A stretch of DNA of 64,000 bases from Pseudomonas sp. MYb327 (GCF_040438925.1 NZ_CP159258.1:634001-698000); one strand, 5' to 3'; counted from the stretch's first letter, positions 8,734 to 16,791 are shown. The notes: generated by a model not told the origin, from the letters alone. Numbers and translations: made by a program.

Positions 8734-9033
8734 TTACGGCAGGACTTGCTTGAACGGCTTGACCGAAACGTTGGCGTAGACGCCTGCGGCGATGTACGGA
8801 TCGGCGTCGGCCCAGGCCTGGGCGGCGCTCAGGGAATCGAATTCGGCAACGATCAGGCTGCCGGTGAAACCCGCCGCGCCCGGATCATTGCTGTCGACCG
8901 CCGGGTGCGGGCCGGCCAATACGATACGGCCTTCGCCCTTGAGCACTTGCAGGCGCTCAAGGTGCGCAGGCCGTGCGGCCAGGCGGGCTTCCAGGGAGTT
9001 GGCGACGTCTGTGGCAATGATTGCGTAAAGCAT
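8734..9033 (-). CDS. YciI family protein
   Basis: 99 residues with the YciI fold: [12 protein letters not shown] at the N terminus, RPAHLERLQ, a GRIVLAGP strand, and [22 protein letters not shown] near the C terminus, containing the conserved His and Asp of the family. YciI proteins are small ferredoxin-like-fold proteins, sometimes linked to dehydrochlorinase-like activity; the role here is unknown. One base separates it from yciB upstream, an order also seen in enterobacteria, so the two are co-transcribed. Confidence 0.85.
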   Translation of the reverse strand: MLYAIIATDVANSLEARLAARPAHLERLQVLKGEGRIVLAGPHPAVDSNDPGAAGFTGSLIVAEFDSLSAAQAWADADPYIAAGVYANVSVKPFKQVLP

Positions 9034-9034
9034 G

Positions 9035-9631
9035 TCAGTCCTCGGTTTTCGGCGTTGTGGTATCGGCGTCGTGCAGGTGGCGGGACAGGTAGATGCCCTG
9101 GCCGACCAGGAACAGCAAAGTCATGCCCAGGCTGCCGAAGACCTTGAAGTCGACCCAGTAGCTCTGGAAGGTGAACGCGACGAACAGGTTCGCGGCGCCG
9201 CAAAACAGGAAAAACGCAATCCACGCGATGTTCAGGCGCGTCCAGACTGCATCCGGCAACGTCAGTGCATGGCCCATGATGCGCTTGATCAGCAGTTGAT
9301 CACCGATGAAGTGACTGCCGATAAAGGCGAGAGCGAACAGCCAGTTCACTACCGGGGCTTTCCATTTCAGGAACGTCTCGCTGTGGAAGGCCAGGGTCAG
9401 GCTGCCGAAGACCAGGCAAGCGATGAGGGTCAGCCACTGGCTCTTCTCCAGCTTGCGCTGTTTGATGAACAACGTGCCGTAGACCACCAGGGAGCTGATG
9501 ATCAGCATCGCGGTGGCGCTGTAAATACCGCCTACAGTTACCTCGTGACCGGCGATGTCGACGACCCGTGGATCGATTTTGAAGACGATGAAAAACAGCA
9601 GGAGCGGGATGAAATCGATGAATTGTTTCAC
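9035..9631 (-). CDS. yciB: Inner membrane septation-related protein YciB (IspA/IspZ family)
   Basis: 198 residues from the GTG at 9631, giving the standard family opening [15 protein letters not shown]. Five or six membrane segments follow, with conserved KPTVVNWLF-like ([13 protein letters not shown]), [11 protein letters not shown] and [12 protein letters not shown] motifs. YciB is an inner membrane protein tied to cell-envelope synthesis and septation. The frame extends 13 codons further upstream, but those residues are not typical of the family. No strong ribosome site is visible. It is divergent from the PHP gene. Confidence 0.85.
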   Translation of the reverse strand: MKQFIDFIPLLLFFIVFKIDPRVVDIAGHEVTVGGIYSATAMLIISSLVVYGTLFIKQRKLEKSQWLTLIACLVFGSLTLAFHSETFLKWKAPVVNWLFALAFIGSHFIGDQLLIKRIMGHALTLPDAVWTRLNIAWIAFFLFCGAANLFVAFTFQSYWVDFKVFGSLGMTLLFLVGQGIYLSRHLHDADTTTPKTED

Positions 9632-9718
9632 AGTGGCAGCCAGAAGCAGGATGTGGCGGCATAATAACAAACATATGGGCGCGCGATAGCGCCAGCTGAT
9701 TTGAGGTTACAAAGCCCC

Positions 9719-10582
9719 GTGAATGTTGATTTGCACTGCCATAGCACGGCCTCCGATGGCGCCCTGGCGCCTGCAGTTCTGGTGGCGCGTGCGTTCGAGA
9801 ACGGCGTGCGAGTCCTGGCGTTGACCGATCACGACACCCTTGAAGGCCTCGAAGAGGCACGCAGCACGGCGAATTCGCTGGGCATGCAACTGGTCAACGG
9901 CGTCGAGTTGTCCTGCACCTGGGGTGGCGCGACCATTCACGTGCTGGGCTACGGATTCGACGTCAACGCCCCACCGTTGGTCGAGGCGATCACCAAATTG
10001 CACGAAGGCCGCTGGCTGCGTTCCGAAGAAATCGGCCGAAAACTGGCATTGAAAGGCATGTCCGGCGCGCTGGAAGGTGCCCGGAAAATCCAGCAGGAAC
10101 TGGGTGACAGTGGCAACGCTCCGGCCCGTCCGCACTTTGCTGACTGGATGGTGCGCGAAGGTTTCGTCAAGGATCGCGCCGAAGCGTTTCGCAAATGGCT
10201 GGGTGCCGGCAAGCTCGGGGACGTCAAGCAACACTGGCCGACCCTGGAGGAAACCGTCGAAACCCTGCGCGCGGCTAAGGCCTGGGTCAGTCTGGCCCAC
10301 CCTTGGCACTATGAATTCACCCGTAGCAAACGTCGCCGCCTGATTGCCGACTATATTCAAGCAGGGGGCCACGCGATTGAGGTGGTCAATGGCTTTCAGC
10401 CTGCCGAGCAAGTGGGCAGCCTGGCGATTCTGGCCCGCGAGTTCGGTCTGCTGGTCAGCGCCGGCAGTGATTTTCATGGCCCTGGAGGCTGGTCCGAGAT
10501 CGGTGAATACCGCCCGATTCCGGAGGATCTGCCACCACTGTGGTGTCGATTCAAACATGACCCAATTATTGCCGCCGTCTGA
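9719..10582 (+). CDS. PHP-domain phosphoesterase (RNase AM / YciV type)
   Basis: 287 residues from the GTG at 9719, which gives the typical opening VNVDLHCHSTASDG. PHP metal ligands are visible: HCH, LTDHDT, a WVSLAHPWHYEF segment and AGSDFHGPGG. E. coli YciV (RNase AM) removes nucleotides from RNA 5' ends and hydrolyses 3',5'-nucleotide bisphosphates. GAGG lies about 13 bases before the chosen start; a TTG at 9701 would add six residues. The gene runs into yciO, whose upstream frame overlaps it, so the two are coupled. Confidence 0.82.
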   Translation: MNVDLHCHSTASDGALAPAVLVARAFENGVRVLALTDHDTLEGLEEARSTANSLGMQLVNGVELSCTWGGATIHVLGYGFDVNAPPLVEAITKLHEGRWLRSEEIGRKLALKGMSGALEGARKIQQELGDSGNAPARPHFADWMVREGFVKDRAEAFRKWLGAGKLGDVKQHWPTLEETVETLRAAKAWVSLAHPWHYEFTRSKRRRLIADYIQAGGHAIEVVNGFQPAEQVGSLAILAREFGLLVSAGSDFHGPGGWSEIGEYRPIPEDLPPLWCRFKHDPIIAAV

Positions 10583-10595
10583 ACAGGTAGAGAAT

Positions 10596-11225
10596 GTGAG
10601 TCAATTTTTCCAGATTCATCCGGAAAACCCGCAAGCGCGCCTGATCAAACAGGCCGTCGAAATCATCCGCAACGGCGGGGTGGTGATTTATCCCACAGAC
10701 TCGTCCTACGCCATTGGTTGCCAGATCGGCGACAAGACCGCTGTGGAACGCGTGCGCCGCTTGCGCGGGCTGGATGACAAGCACAACTTTGCGCTGATTT
10801 GCAGCGACCTGTCGCAATTGGGGCTCTTCGCCAAGATCGACACCGGTTTGTTCCGCTTGCTCAAGGCCCACCTGCCAGGGCCGTACACCTTCATTCTCAA
10901 CGCCACCCGCGAAGTCCCGCGACTGTTGCTGCACCCGAAAAAACGCACTATCGGCCTGCGAGTGCCTAGCCACCCGATTGCCCTGGCGCTGCTGGAAGAG
11001 CTCGGCGAGCCACTGATGAGCGTAACCCTGATTTTGCCCGGCGACACCGATCCGCTGACTGATCCCTATGAAATGCGCCAGTTGCTTGAGCATCAGGTCG
11101 ACCTGATCATCGACGGCGGTTTCGGCGGGATCAAGGCGTCCACCGTGATCAACCTCGCCGACGGCGAGCCGGAAGTGATTCGCGTCGGTTGCGGCGACCC
11201 CACGCCGTTCATGGCCGAGGCCTAG
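10596..11225 (+). CDS. YciO/TsaC/Sua5-family protein
   Basis: 209 residues from the GTG at 10596 after AGGTAGAG. It contains the YrdC fold: GGVVIYPTDSSYAIGC, KHNFALICSDLSQ, HLPGPYTFIL, KKRTIGLRVPSHP and DGGFGGIKASTVINL. TsaC makes threonylcarbamoyl-AMP for tRNA t6A. The form with SSYAIGC and KHNFAL belongs to the YciO branch, whose activity is weaker and whose role is less clear. Its stop codon TAG abuts the ATG of scpA, so it is in one operon with scpA and scpB. Confidence 0.85.
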   Translation: MSQFFQIHPENPQARLIKQAVEIIRNGGVVIYPTDSSYAIGCQIGDKTAVERVRRLRGLDDKHNFALICSDLSQLGLFAKIDTGLFRLLKAHLPGPYTFILNATREVPRLLLHPKKRTIGLRVPSHPIALALLEELGEPLMSVTLILPGDTDPLTDPYEMRQLLEHQVDLIIDGGFGGIKASTVINLADGEPEVIRVGCGDPTPFMAEA

Positions 11226-12044
11226 ATGTCCGCAGTAGAACCCGTCGACAGTCAGGCCGGAGCCCAGCAAGAGCTGCCCTTCGCCATGGTCTATGGCCAG
11301 GCGGTCCTGGAAATGCCGCTGGACCTGTACATCCCGCCGGATGCGCTGGAGGTGTTTCTCGAAGCCTTCGAAGGCCCGCTCGACCTGCTGCTGTACCTGA
11401 TCCGCAAACAGAACATCAACATCCTCGACATCCCGGTGGCGGAAATCACCCGCCAGTACATGGGCTACGTCGAGTTGATGCAGTCGGTGCGCCTGGAACT
11501 GGCCGCCGAGTACCTGGTGATGGCCGCGATGCTTGCCGAGATCAAGTCACGGATGCTGCTGCCGCGCGCCGAAACCGTCGAAGACGAAGAAGACGACCCG
11601 CGCGCCGAACTGATCCGCCGCTTGCAGGAGTACGAGCGCTTCAAGGCGGCTGCCGAAGGCATCGATGGCCTGAGCCGCGTCGGTCGCGACGTGGTGGTGC
11701 CCAAGCTCGATGCACCGCAAGCGCAGGCGCGCAAGCTGTTGCCGGACGTGCGCCTGTCAGAGTTGCTGTTGTCCATGGCCGAGGTGCTGCGCCGTGGCGA
11801 CATGTTCGAAAGCCACCAGGTCAGCCGCGAGGCGTTGTCCACCCGCGAGCGCATGAGTGATGTGCTGGAACGGCTCAAGGGCGGCGGTTTCGTCCCCTTT
11901 GTCGAGCTGTTCACCGCTGAAGAAGGGCGCCTGGGGGTGGTGGTGACCTTCATGGCCATCCTCGAACTGGTCAAGGAATCTTTGGTCGAGCTGGTGCAGA
12001 ATGAGCCGTTCGCCGCGATTCACGTGCGAGCCCGAGCCGAATAA
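11226..12044 (+). CDS. scpA: Segregation and condensation protein A
   Basis: 272 residues of the ScpA kleisin family. The family core FEGPLDLLLYLIRKQNINILDIPV is present near 45-70, then LAAEYLVMAAMLAEIKSRMLLP, and a C-terminal winged helix with FVPFVELF and VVTFMAILELVKE that should bind the SMC head. It is a subunit of the SMC-ScpAB complex for chromosome compaction. The start ATG directly follows the yciO stop. The first ~40 residues are a Pseudomonas-type extension. Confidence 0.93.
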   Translation: MSAVEPVDSQAGAQQELPFAMVYGQAVLEMPLDLYIPPDALEVFLEAFEGPLDLLLYLIRKQNINILDIPVAEITRQYMGYVELMQSVRLELAAEYLVMAAMLAEIKSRMLLPRAETVEDEEDDPRAELIRRLQEYERFKAAAEGIDGLSRVGRDVVVPKLDAPQAQARKLLPDVRLSELLLSMAEVLRRGDMFESHQVSREALSTRERMSDVLERLKGGGFVPFVELFTAEEGRLGVVVTFMAILELVKESLVELVQNEPFAAIHVRARAE

Positions 12045-12055
12045 CGAGTCGAATC

Positions 12056-13027
12056 ATGAACCTGAGTGAACCCCGCGAGCTGGCACCTTTGCTCGAAGCC
12101 TTTCTGTTGGCCTCGGGAAAACCGCAATCCCTGGAACGCCTGTACGAACTCTTCGAAGAGGGCGAACGGCCGGAGCCGCCGGTTTTCAAGAAAGCGCTGA
12201 CGATTCTCGCCAAGTCCTGCGATGGCCGCGCCTTCGAACTCAAGGAAGTCGCCTCGGGCTATCGCCTGCAAATCCGCGAGAAGTTTTCGCCGTGGGTCGG
12301 CCGTTTGTGGGAAGAGCGTCCGCAACGTTATTCCCGCGCCATGCTTGAAACCATTGCCCTGATCGCCTATCGCCAGCCGATCACCCGGGGCGAGATCGAG
12401 GATGTGCGGGGCGTGGCGGTCAACAGTCAGATCGTCAAGACGCTGATGGAACGCGAGTGGATCCGCATCGTCGGTTACCGCGACGTGCCGGGCAAACCGG
12501 CGATGTTCGCCACCACCAAGGCGTTCCTCGATCACTTCAACCTGAAAAACCTCGACGACCTGCCGCCGCTGGCCGAACTGCGCGAACTTGAACCCGACCC
12601 GGTGCTCGATTTCGACGACGCGCCCGTTCCAGCCGGATTGCAGGAACTCGCCGACGCCAGCGCCGAGCCGGAAGAGCCCAAGGAAGAGACCAGTTTCCAT
12701 ACGTTGTTGCTGGAACTGGACACCATGGAGGAGGGCCTCAAGACGGATTTCGATGATTTGTTGCGTGACGGTGAAGTGTCCGAGCCCGATTCGGAGTTCG
12801 CTGACATACAGCCGGAAACCGAAGTTGTAGAACTCGAAGCGCAGCCCGAGCCAGAAATCGAACCCGAGCAGGAAGACGACATCCTCGGCGTCGCTGAAGC
12901 CAGGGAAAAACTGCTGGCCGCCGTCGCTGCCCTTGAGCAGCCGAAACCCGAGCTTAGCGATGAAGAAGCCGAAGCATTGGCCCTGGCCGAAGCCATCGAA
13001 GCCGAACGCCGCGAGTTCGAAGACTGA
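12056..13027 (+). CDS. scpB: Segregation and condensation protein B
   Basis: 323 residues. The first ~185 form the two winged helices of ScpB: LLEAFLLASGKPQSLERL, FELKEVASGYRLQI, ALIAYRQPITRGEIE and VGYRDVPGKPAMFATTKAFL. The remaining ~135 residues are a highly acidic, Glu/Pro/Ala-rich tail of low complexity ending in a charged helix. Its length is beyond the ~200 residues of many ScpB proteins but is common in pseudomonads. It binds ScpA in the condensin-like complex. It starts 11 bases after scpA. Confidence 0.92.
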   Translation: MNLSEPRELAPLLEAFLLASGKPQSLERLYELFEEGERPEPPVFKKALTILAKSCDGRAFELKEVASGYRLQIREKFSPWVGRLWEERPQRYSRAMLETIALIAYRQPITRGEIEDVRGVAVNSQIVKTLMEREWIRIVGYRDVPGKPAMFATTKAFLDHFNLKNLDDLPPLAELRELEPDPVLDFDDAPVPAGLQELADASAEPEEPKEETSFHTLLLELDTMEEGLKTDFDDLLRDGEVSEPDSEFADIQPETEVVELEAQPEPEIEPEQEDDILGVAEAREKLLAAVAALEQPKPELSDEEAEALALAEAIEAERREFED

Positions 13028-13030
13028 TCC

Positions 13031-13116
13031 TTCAGGAGCCGGCTTGCTGGCGATCGCAACACCGCGGTGCCCAGATCACCGCGTTGGCCGCATCGCTGGC
13101 AAGCCAGCTCCTACAG
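13031..13116. repeat. REP palindrome pair
   Basis: CAGGAGCCGGCTTGCTGGCG at 13033 and the inverted ATCGCTGGCAAGCCAGCTCC from 13092. It sits directly behind the scpB stop. Confidence 0.8.
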
Positions 13117-13186
13117 AAGGGCTACGGTCTGCGACCACCGGTCAGCGGAAAAACAAGTAAGTCCCGATTGATCAGCTAGTCTCTGA

Positions 13187-13245
13187 TGCGCGAACGCTCG
13201 CATGAGCGTATGATTCGCGACCCTTCGGCGATCCCTTCGCCCGAG
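13187..13245 (+). promoter_or_regulatory. Predicted structured leader of rluB
   Basis: CGCGAA (13189-13194) pairs with TTCGCG (13214-13219), and inside it CGCTC (13195-13199) pairs with GAGCG (13204-13208), giving a two-stage hairpin. A second smaller hairpin, GGCGA with TCGCC, follows at about 13228-13241. Both lie in the 5' leader, about 40-90 bases before the rluB start. The folding is by eye only. Confidence 0.4.
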
Positions 13246-13280
13246 TACCCAGTTTTCAGAACACACCGGGAGGTGCCCAG

Positions 13281-14501
13281 ATGAGTATCAACGACCAGAA
13301 AGACGACCAGGAAATCGGCCCAGCAGGCGAAAAACTGCAGAAAGTCCTCGCCCGTATCGGCGTCGGCTCGCGCCGTGACGTGGAAGCCTGGATCAGCCAC
13401 GGCCGCATCAAGGTCAACGGCAAAGACGCCACCCTTGGCCAGCGTGTCGACATGCACGACGCCATCACCATCGATGGCAAGGTGATCAAGCGCGAAGAGG
13501 CTGCCGAGTCGGTCCGCCGCGTGATCATGTACAACAAGCCCGATGGCGAGATCTGCACCCGTGTCGACCCGGAAGGTCGTCCGACCGTGTTCGACAAGAT
13601 GCCGAAGCCGAAAGAAGGCCGCTGGATCAACATCGGTCGCCTCGACATCAACACCACCGGTCTGCTGATGTTCACCACCGATGGTGAGCTGGCCAACCGC
13701 CTGATGCACCCTTCCTACGAAATGGACCGTGAATACGCGGTACGTGTGCGTGGTGAGGTCGATGACGAGATGATCGAGCGCCTGAAGGCTGGCGTCGTCC
13801 TTGAAGACGGCCCGGCCAAGTTCACCGACATCAAGCAGGCACCGGGTGGTGAAGGTTTCAACCACTGGTACCATTGCGTGGTGATGGAAGGTCGTAACCG
13901 GGAAGTTCGTCGCCTGTGGGAATCCCAAGGCCTGGTGGTCAGCCGCCTGAAGCGCGTGCGTTTCGGTCCGGTGTTCCTCAACTCCGACCTGCCGATGGGC
14001 CGCTGGCGCGAAATGAGCCAGTACGAAGTCGACATTCTGAGTGCCGAGGTCGGCCTGACGCCAGTCGCGATGCCGCAGATGAACGCCAAGAGCAAAGACA
14101 AGCTCGAGCGTATGCAGCGTAAATCGTCGCGGCCGATGGCCAAGACCGAGCGCGTGCGTACCCTGCGTCCGGCCACTGGCGCAGCCGCCGCGCCTGCCGC
14201 GCCTCGTGCCAGCCGCGAGCCGCAGATCGAAGGCGAGCGTCCGGGTCGCAAGCCAGCCGCCCGTCAGGACGGTGAGCGCGGCCCGCGTACTCCGCGTCCG
14301 GCCAATGGTCGTACCGAACGCGGCGAAGGTCGTGGTACGCCGGTAGCTGATCGTCCAGCCGACACCAAGCGTCCGGCCAAGCCTGCGCCGAAGCGTCCGG
14401 GGATCAAACTGGTCGAGGGTGACAAGCCATCGGGCAAGCGCCGCGGCGCACCAGCCGGTTCGGGCCAGCGTCCTGGTTTCGGTCGTCGTAAGCCGGAGTG
14501 A
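13281..14501 (+). CDS. rluB: 23S rRNA pseudouridine synthase B
   Basis: 406 residues. An N-terminal S4 domain (EKLQKVLARIGVGSRRDVE) is followed by an RsuA-type synthase domain with catalytic Asp122 in GRLDINTTGLLMF, then REYAVRVRG and GRNREVRRLWESQGL. RluB modifies U2605 of 23S rRNA in E. coli. The C-terminal ~130 residues are a basic, Arg/Pro/Ala/Gly-rich disordered tail, as in other pseudomonad RluB proteins. GGGAGG lies 7 bases before the ATG. A strong terminator follows. Confidence 0.93.
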   Translation: MSINDQKDDQEIGPAGEKLQKVLARIGVGSRRDVEAWISHGRIKVNGKDATLGQRVDMHDAITIDGKVIKREEAAESVRRVIMYNKPDGEICTRVDPEGRPTVFDKMPKPKEGRWINIGRLDINTTGLLMFTTDGELANRLMHPSYEMDREYAVRVRGEVDDEMIERLKAGVVLEDGPAKFTDIKQAPGGEGFNHWYHCVVMEGRNREVRRLWESQGLVVSRLKRVRFGPVFLNSDLPMGRWREMSQYEVDILSAEVGLTPVAMPQMNAKSKDKLERMQRKSSRPMAKTERVRTLRPATGAAAAPAAPRASREPQIEGERPGRKPAARQDGERGPRTPRPANGRTERGEGRGTPVADRPADTKRPAKPAPKRPGIKLVEGDKPSGKRRGAPAGSGQRPGFGRRKPE

Positions 14502-14527
14502 GGCAGCGTTAAGCTGCGAGCGGCAAG

Positions 14528-14563
14528 TAAAAAACGCCAACCTTCGGGTTGGCGTTTTTTTTG
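14528..14563 (+). terminator. Intrinsic terminator of rluB
   Basis: The stem AACGCCAACC / GGTTGGCGTT closes a TTCG tetraloop and is followed by a run of eight T. An A-run on the left side may let it work in both directions. Confidence 0.92.
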
Positions 14564-14654
14564 CGTCTGGCTTTAGCGTTGCGTTGTTTTTGAGGGTCTC
14601 TTCGAGGGTAAGCCGATCCCACAGGGGCCGGGTTCGGCGAAAAAAGCGATCCAA

Positions 14655-14679
14655 TGTGGGAGCCAGCCTGCTGGCGATT
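14655..14679. repeat. Single REP unit
   Basis: GTGGGAGCCAGCCTGCTGGC starting at 14656, without an inverted partner nearby. Confidence 0.7.
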
Positions 14680-14856
14680 GCTATGGCGGCAGCGCCGTCA
14701 ACCCTGAATTGGAAGCCCGCCTTTACACTCTGTAAAGAAATGCTGACGAATTCCTCGGGTTGGTCCAGTGAAATGATCTCCATCTCAACAGCGTAAGAAA
14801 ATCCTTCCACTTCGCCACCTATCCATTCCCGTTCCACTGCTCTAACCCGCTTGTTT

Positions 14857-14920
14857 CCCCTCCCTATGCGAGGTGTTATGCGCGCCATGCCTGTCGTGCA
14901 GGTGCATAACAAAAAGGAGG
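14857..14920 (+). promoter_or_regulatory. Hairpin plus possible anti-Shine-Dalgarno before small ORF
   Basis: GTTATGC (14875-14881) pairs with GCATAAC (14904-14910), and CCTG (14890) with CAGG (14899) inside it. The hairpin ends just before the strong ribosome site AAAAAGGAGG at 14911-14920. CCCCTCC at 14857-14863 could instead pair with that GGAGG. This arrangement is compatible with translational control of the ORF at 14925, but it has not been tested. Confidence 0.35.
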
Positions 14921-14924
14921 CGCA

Positions 14925-15071
14925 ATGAACGCCGTAATCCATTTTCACCTCCCAACGTGGGGCGAGTTTTCCGCCGTCTGCGTCCATGGCCCGCAAAGGC
15001 CTGATTCTCTTTTTGCAGCCGCCCGAGTCACTCGCGGCGGACACAGGCAATCCCGGCAACCGACACGCTGA
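14925..15071 (+). CDS. Small ORF, 48 codons, unknown function
   Basis: The ATG at 14925 follows AAAAAGGAGGCGCA, the best ribosome site in this stretch. The product begins MNAVIHFHLPTWGEF and ends in an Arg/Gln-rich tail, with no membrane segment or known domain. It ends before the sigma-70-like promoter at 15082-15110, so it is probably on a separate transcript or an earlier part of a longer leader. The strong ribosome site is the main support; similarity is not recognised. Confidence 0.45.
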   Translation: MNAVIHFHLPTWGEFSAVCVHGPQRPDSLFAAARVTRGGHRQSRQPTR

Positions 15072-15081
15072 TCCAGCGGGT

Positions 15082-15110
15082 CTGGCAGCAGGGGGTTAGC
15101 GGTGTACAAT
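15082..15110 (+). promoter_or_regulatory. Predicted sigma-70 promoter of the permease leader
   Basis: CTGGCA (15082-15087, four of six consensus bases) and TACAAT (15105-15110, five of six), with 17 bases between them. Transcription would start near 15117 and leave a leader of about 245 bases before the permease ATG. Confidence 0.5.
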
Positions 15111-15126
15111 GCGCCGCGTTTTACCT

Positions 15127-15176
15127 GTGACCTCCTGCGCATCTGCGCAAACCTCAAGGCTATCCGCCTTGTTCAC
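15127..15176 (+). promoter_or_regulatory. Predicted structured element in the permease leader
   Basis: CAAGGC (15155-15160) and GCCTTG (15166-15171) form a perfect hairpin with loop TATCC. TGCGCA repeats lie just before it, and GTGA (15127) with TCAC (15173) can close the whole element. This could be a regulatory fold; no known riboswitch was recognised. Confidence 0.35.
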
Positions 15177-15238
15177 TCCGCCGCGTCACGAGCGTGTCGG
15201 GTTCGATTTCGTCACAGATAAAAACAAACAGGTGACGC

Positions 15239-15301
15239 ATGACCGTTGTAAATACGCTGAACTCCTGGTGCCTGCGCTGGGGTTTGATCGGTGCCGCTTA
15301 A
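15239..15301 (+). CDS. Putative leader peptide with two Trp codons
   Basis: A 20-codon ORF whose start lies 5 bases after AGGTG. The peptide is MTVVNTLNSWCLRWGLIGAA, with Trp at positions 10 and 14. It ends 60 bases before the start of an aromatic amino acid permease. The second TGG codon and the next eight bases (15278-15288) can pair with 15336-15346. Trp-rich short ORFs placed like this are typical of attenuation leaders. The ORF and pairing are seen in the sequence; a regulatory role is inferred. Confidence 0.5.
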   Translation: MTVVNTLNSWCLRWGLIGAA

Positions 15302-15346
15302 CGTCGTTTCCAAGCAGCAACGTCTATTGAACATCATCAAACCTTG
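15278..15346 (+). promoter_or_regulatory. Possible attenuator-like pairing between leader ORF and permease leader
   Basis: GGTTTGAT at 15281-15288 is the exact complement of ATCAAACC at 15336-15343. Three more G-U pairs extend the helix over the second Trp codon (15278-15280 with 15344-15346). The right arm ends 15 bases before the permease ATG. A ribosome on the Trp codon would cover the left arm and prevent pairing. Confidence 0.4.
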
Positions 15347-15361
15347 CGTGAGACCCTTTTC

Positions 15362-16774
15362 ATGAGTGGACAAAACTCGCATTCAGGCGAGCTGAAACGC
15401 GGCCTGAAGAATCGCCACATTCAACTGATTGCCTTAGGTGGCGCGATTGGTACCGGTTTGTTCCTCGGCTCGGCCGGGGTACTGAAATCCGCCGGTCCGT
15501 CGATGATCCTCGGCTACGCCATTTGCGGCTTCATTGCCTTCATGATCATGCGCCAACTGGGCGAAATGATCGTCGAAGAGCCGGTGGCCGGTTCCTTCAG
15601 CCACTTCGCGCACAAATACTGGGGCGGTTTCGCCGGTTTTCTGTCGGGCTGGAACTGCTGGATTCTGTACATTCTGGTGGGCATGTCGGAGCTGACCGCA
15701 GTCGGCAAATACATCCACTACTGGGCGCCGGACATCCCGACCTGGGCCAGCGCCGCCGCCTTCTTCGTGCTGATCAACGCGATCAACCTGGCCAACGTCA
15801 AAGTGTTTGGCGAGGCCGAGTTCTGGTTCGCGATCATCAAGGTCGTGGCGATTGTCGGCATGATTGGCCTGGGCAGCTATCTGCTGGTCAGCGGCAATGG
15901 TGGCCCGCAAGCGGCGGTCAGCAACCTGTGGTCCCACGGTGGCTTCTTCCCGAACGGCGTCAGCGGTCTGGTGATGGCCATGGCGATCATCATGTTCTCC
16001 TTCGGCGGCCTGGAAATGCTCGGTTTCACCGCAGCTGAAGCCGACAAGCCGAAAACCGTGATCCCGAAAGCGATCAACCAGGTGATCTACCGGATCCTGA
16101 TTTTCTACATCGGTGCACTGGTTATCCTGCTGTCGCTGACACCATGGGACAGCCTGCTGACCACGTTGAACGCCTCCGGTGATTCCTACAGCGGTAGCCC
16201 GTTCGTGCAAGTGTTCTCGATGCTTGGCAGCAACACCGCTGCGCACATCCTCAACTTCGTGGTTCTAACGGCGGCGTTGTCGGTGTACAACAGCGGCACC
16301 TACTGCAACAGCCGCATGCTGCTGGGCATGGCCGAGCAGGGTGATGCGCCGAAAGCTCTGGCGAAAATCGACAAGCGCGGCGTGCCGGTGCGTTCGATCC
16401 TGGCTTCGGCCGCCGTGACGCTGATCGCGGTGCTGCTGAACTACCTGATCCCGCAACATGCGCTGGAACTGTTGATGTCGCTGGTCGTGGCAACCCTGGT
16501 GATCAACTGGGCGATGATCAGTTTCTCGCACTTCAAATTCCGCCAGCACATGAATAAGACCAAGCAAACGCCGCTGTTCAAGGCCCTGTGGTACCCGTAT
16601 GGGAACTACGTTTGCCTGGCGTTCGTAGTGTTCATCCTCGGGGTGATGCTGTTGATTCCGGGGATCCAGATCTCGGTGTATGCGATTCCGGTGTGGGTCG
16701 TGTTCATGTGGGTTTGCTATGGCATCAAGAACAAGCGCGGTGCTCAACGCAACTTGCAGGCGGCGGTGGAGTAA
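15362..16774 (+). CDS. Aromatic amino acid permease, AroP-like (AAT family)
   Basis: 470 residues with twelve membrane segments and the amino acid transporter family opening LKRGLKNRHIQLIALGGAIGTGLFLGS. Other conserved parts are GYAICGFIAFMIMRQLGEM, the SGWNCWILYILVGMSELTA loop, FSFGGLEMLGFTAAEA and YNSGTYCNSRML. It should import aromatic or similar amino acids with protons across the inner membrane. AroP/PheP-type is the closest fit, but specificity within this family is hard to read. I chose the ATG at 15362; the frame also opens at a TTG six codons earlier. It has an unusual leader with small ORFs. Confidence 0.85.
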   Translation: MSGQNSHSGELKRGLKNRHIQLIALGGAIGTGLFLGSAGVLKSAGPSMILGYAICGFIAFMIMRQLGEMIVEEPVAGSFSHFAHKYWGGFAGFLSGWNCWILYILVGMSELTAVGKYIHYWAPDIPTWASAAAFFVLINAINLANVKVFGEAEFWFAIIKVVAIVGMIGLGSYLLVSGNGGPQAAVSNLWSHGGFFPNGVSGLVMAMAIIMFSFGGLEMLGFTAAEADKPKTVIPKAINQVIYRILIFYIGALVILLSLTPWDSLLTTLNASGDSYSGSPFVQVFSMLGSNTAAHILNFVVLTAALSVYNSGTYCNSRMLLGMAEQGDAPKALAKIDKRGVPVRSILASAAVTLIAVLLNYLIPQHALELLMSLVVATLVINWAMISFSHFKFRQHMNKTKQTPLFKALWYPYGNYVCLAFVVFILGVMLLIPGIQISVYAIPVWVVFMWVCYGIKNKRGAQRNLQAAVE

Positions 16775-16791
16775 CTCCTCGCACAAACAAC

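Noticed and set aside
13176..15059. 627-codon open frame on the minus strand
   Set aside because: It is antisense to rluB. Its product is low-complexity Arg/Thr/Leu text from GC-rich codon bias and has no domain.
15196..15212. GGGTTCGATTTC resembling a tRNA T-loop
   Set aside because: The flanking bases do not pair into a T-stem, and no acceptor or anticodon arms are found around it.
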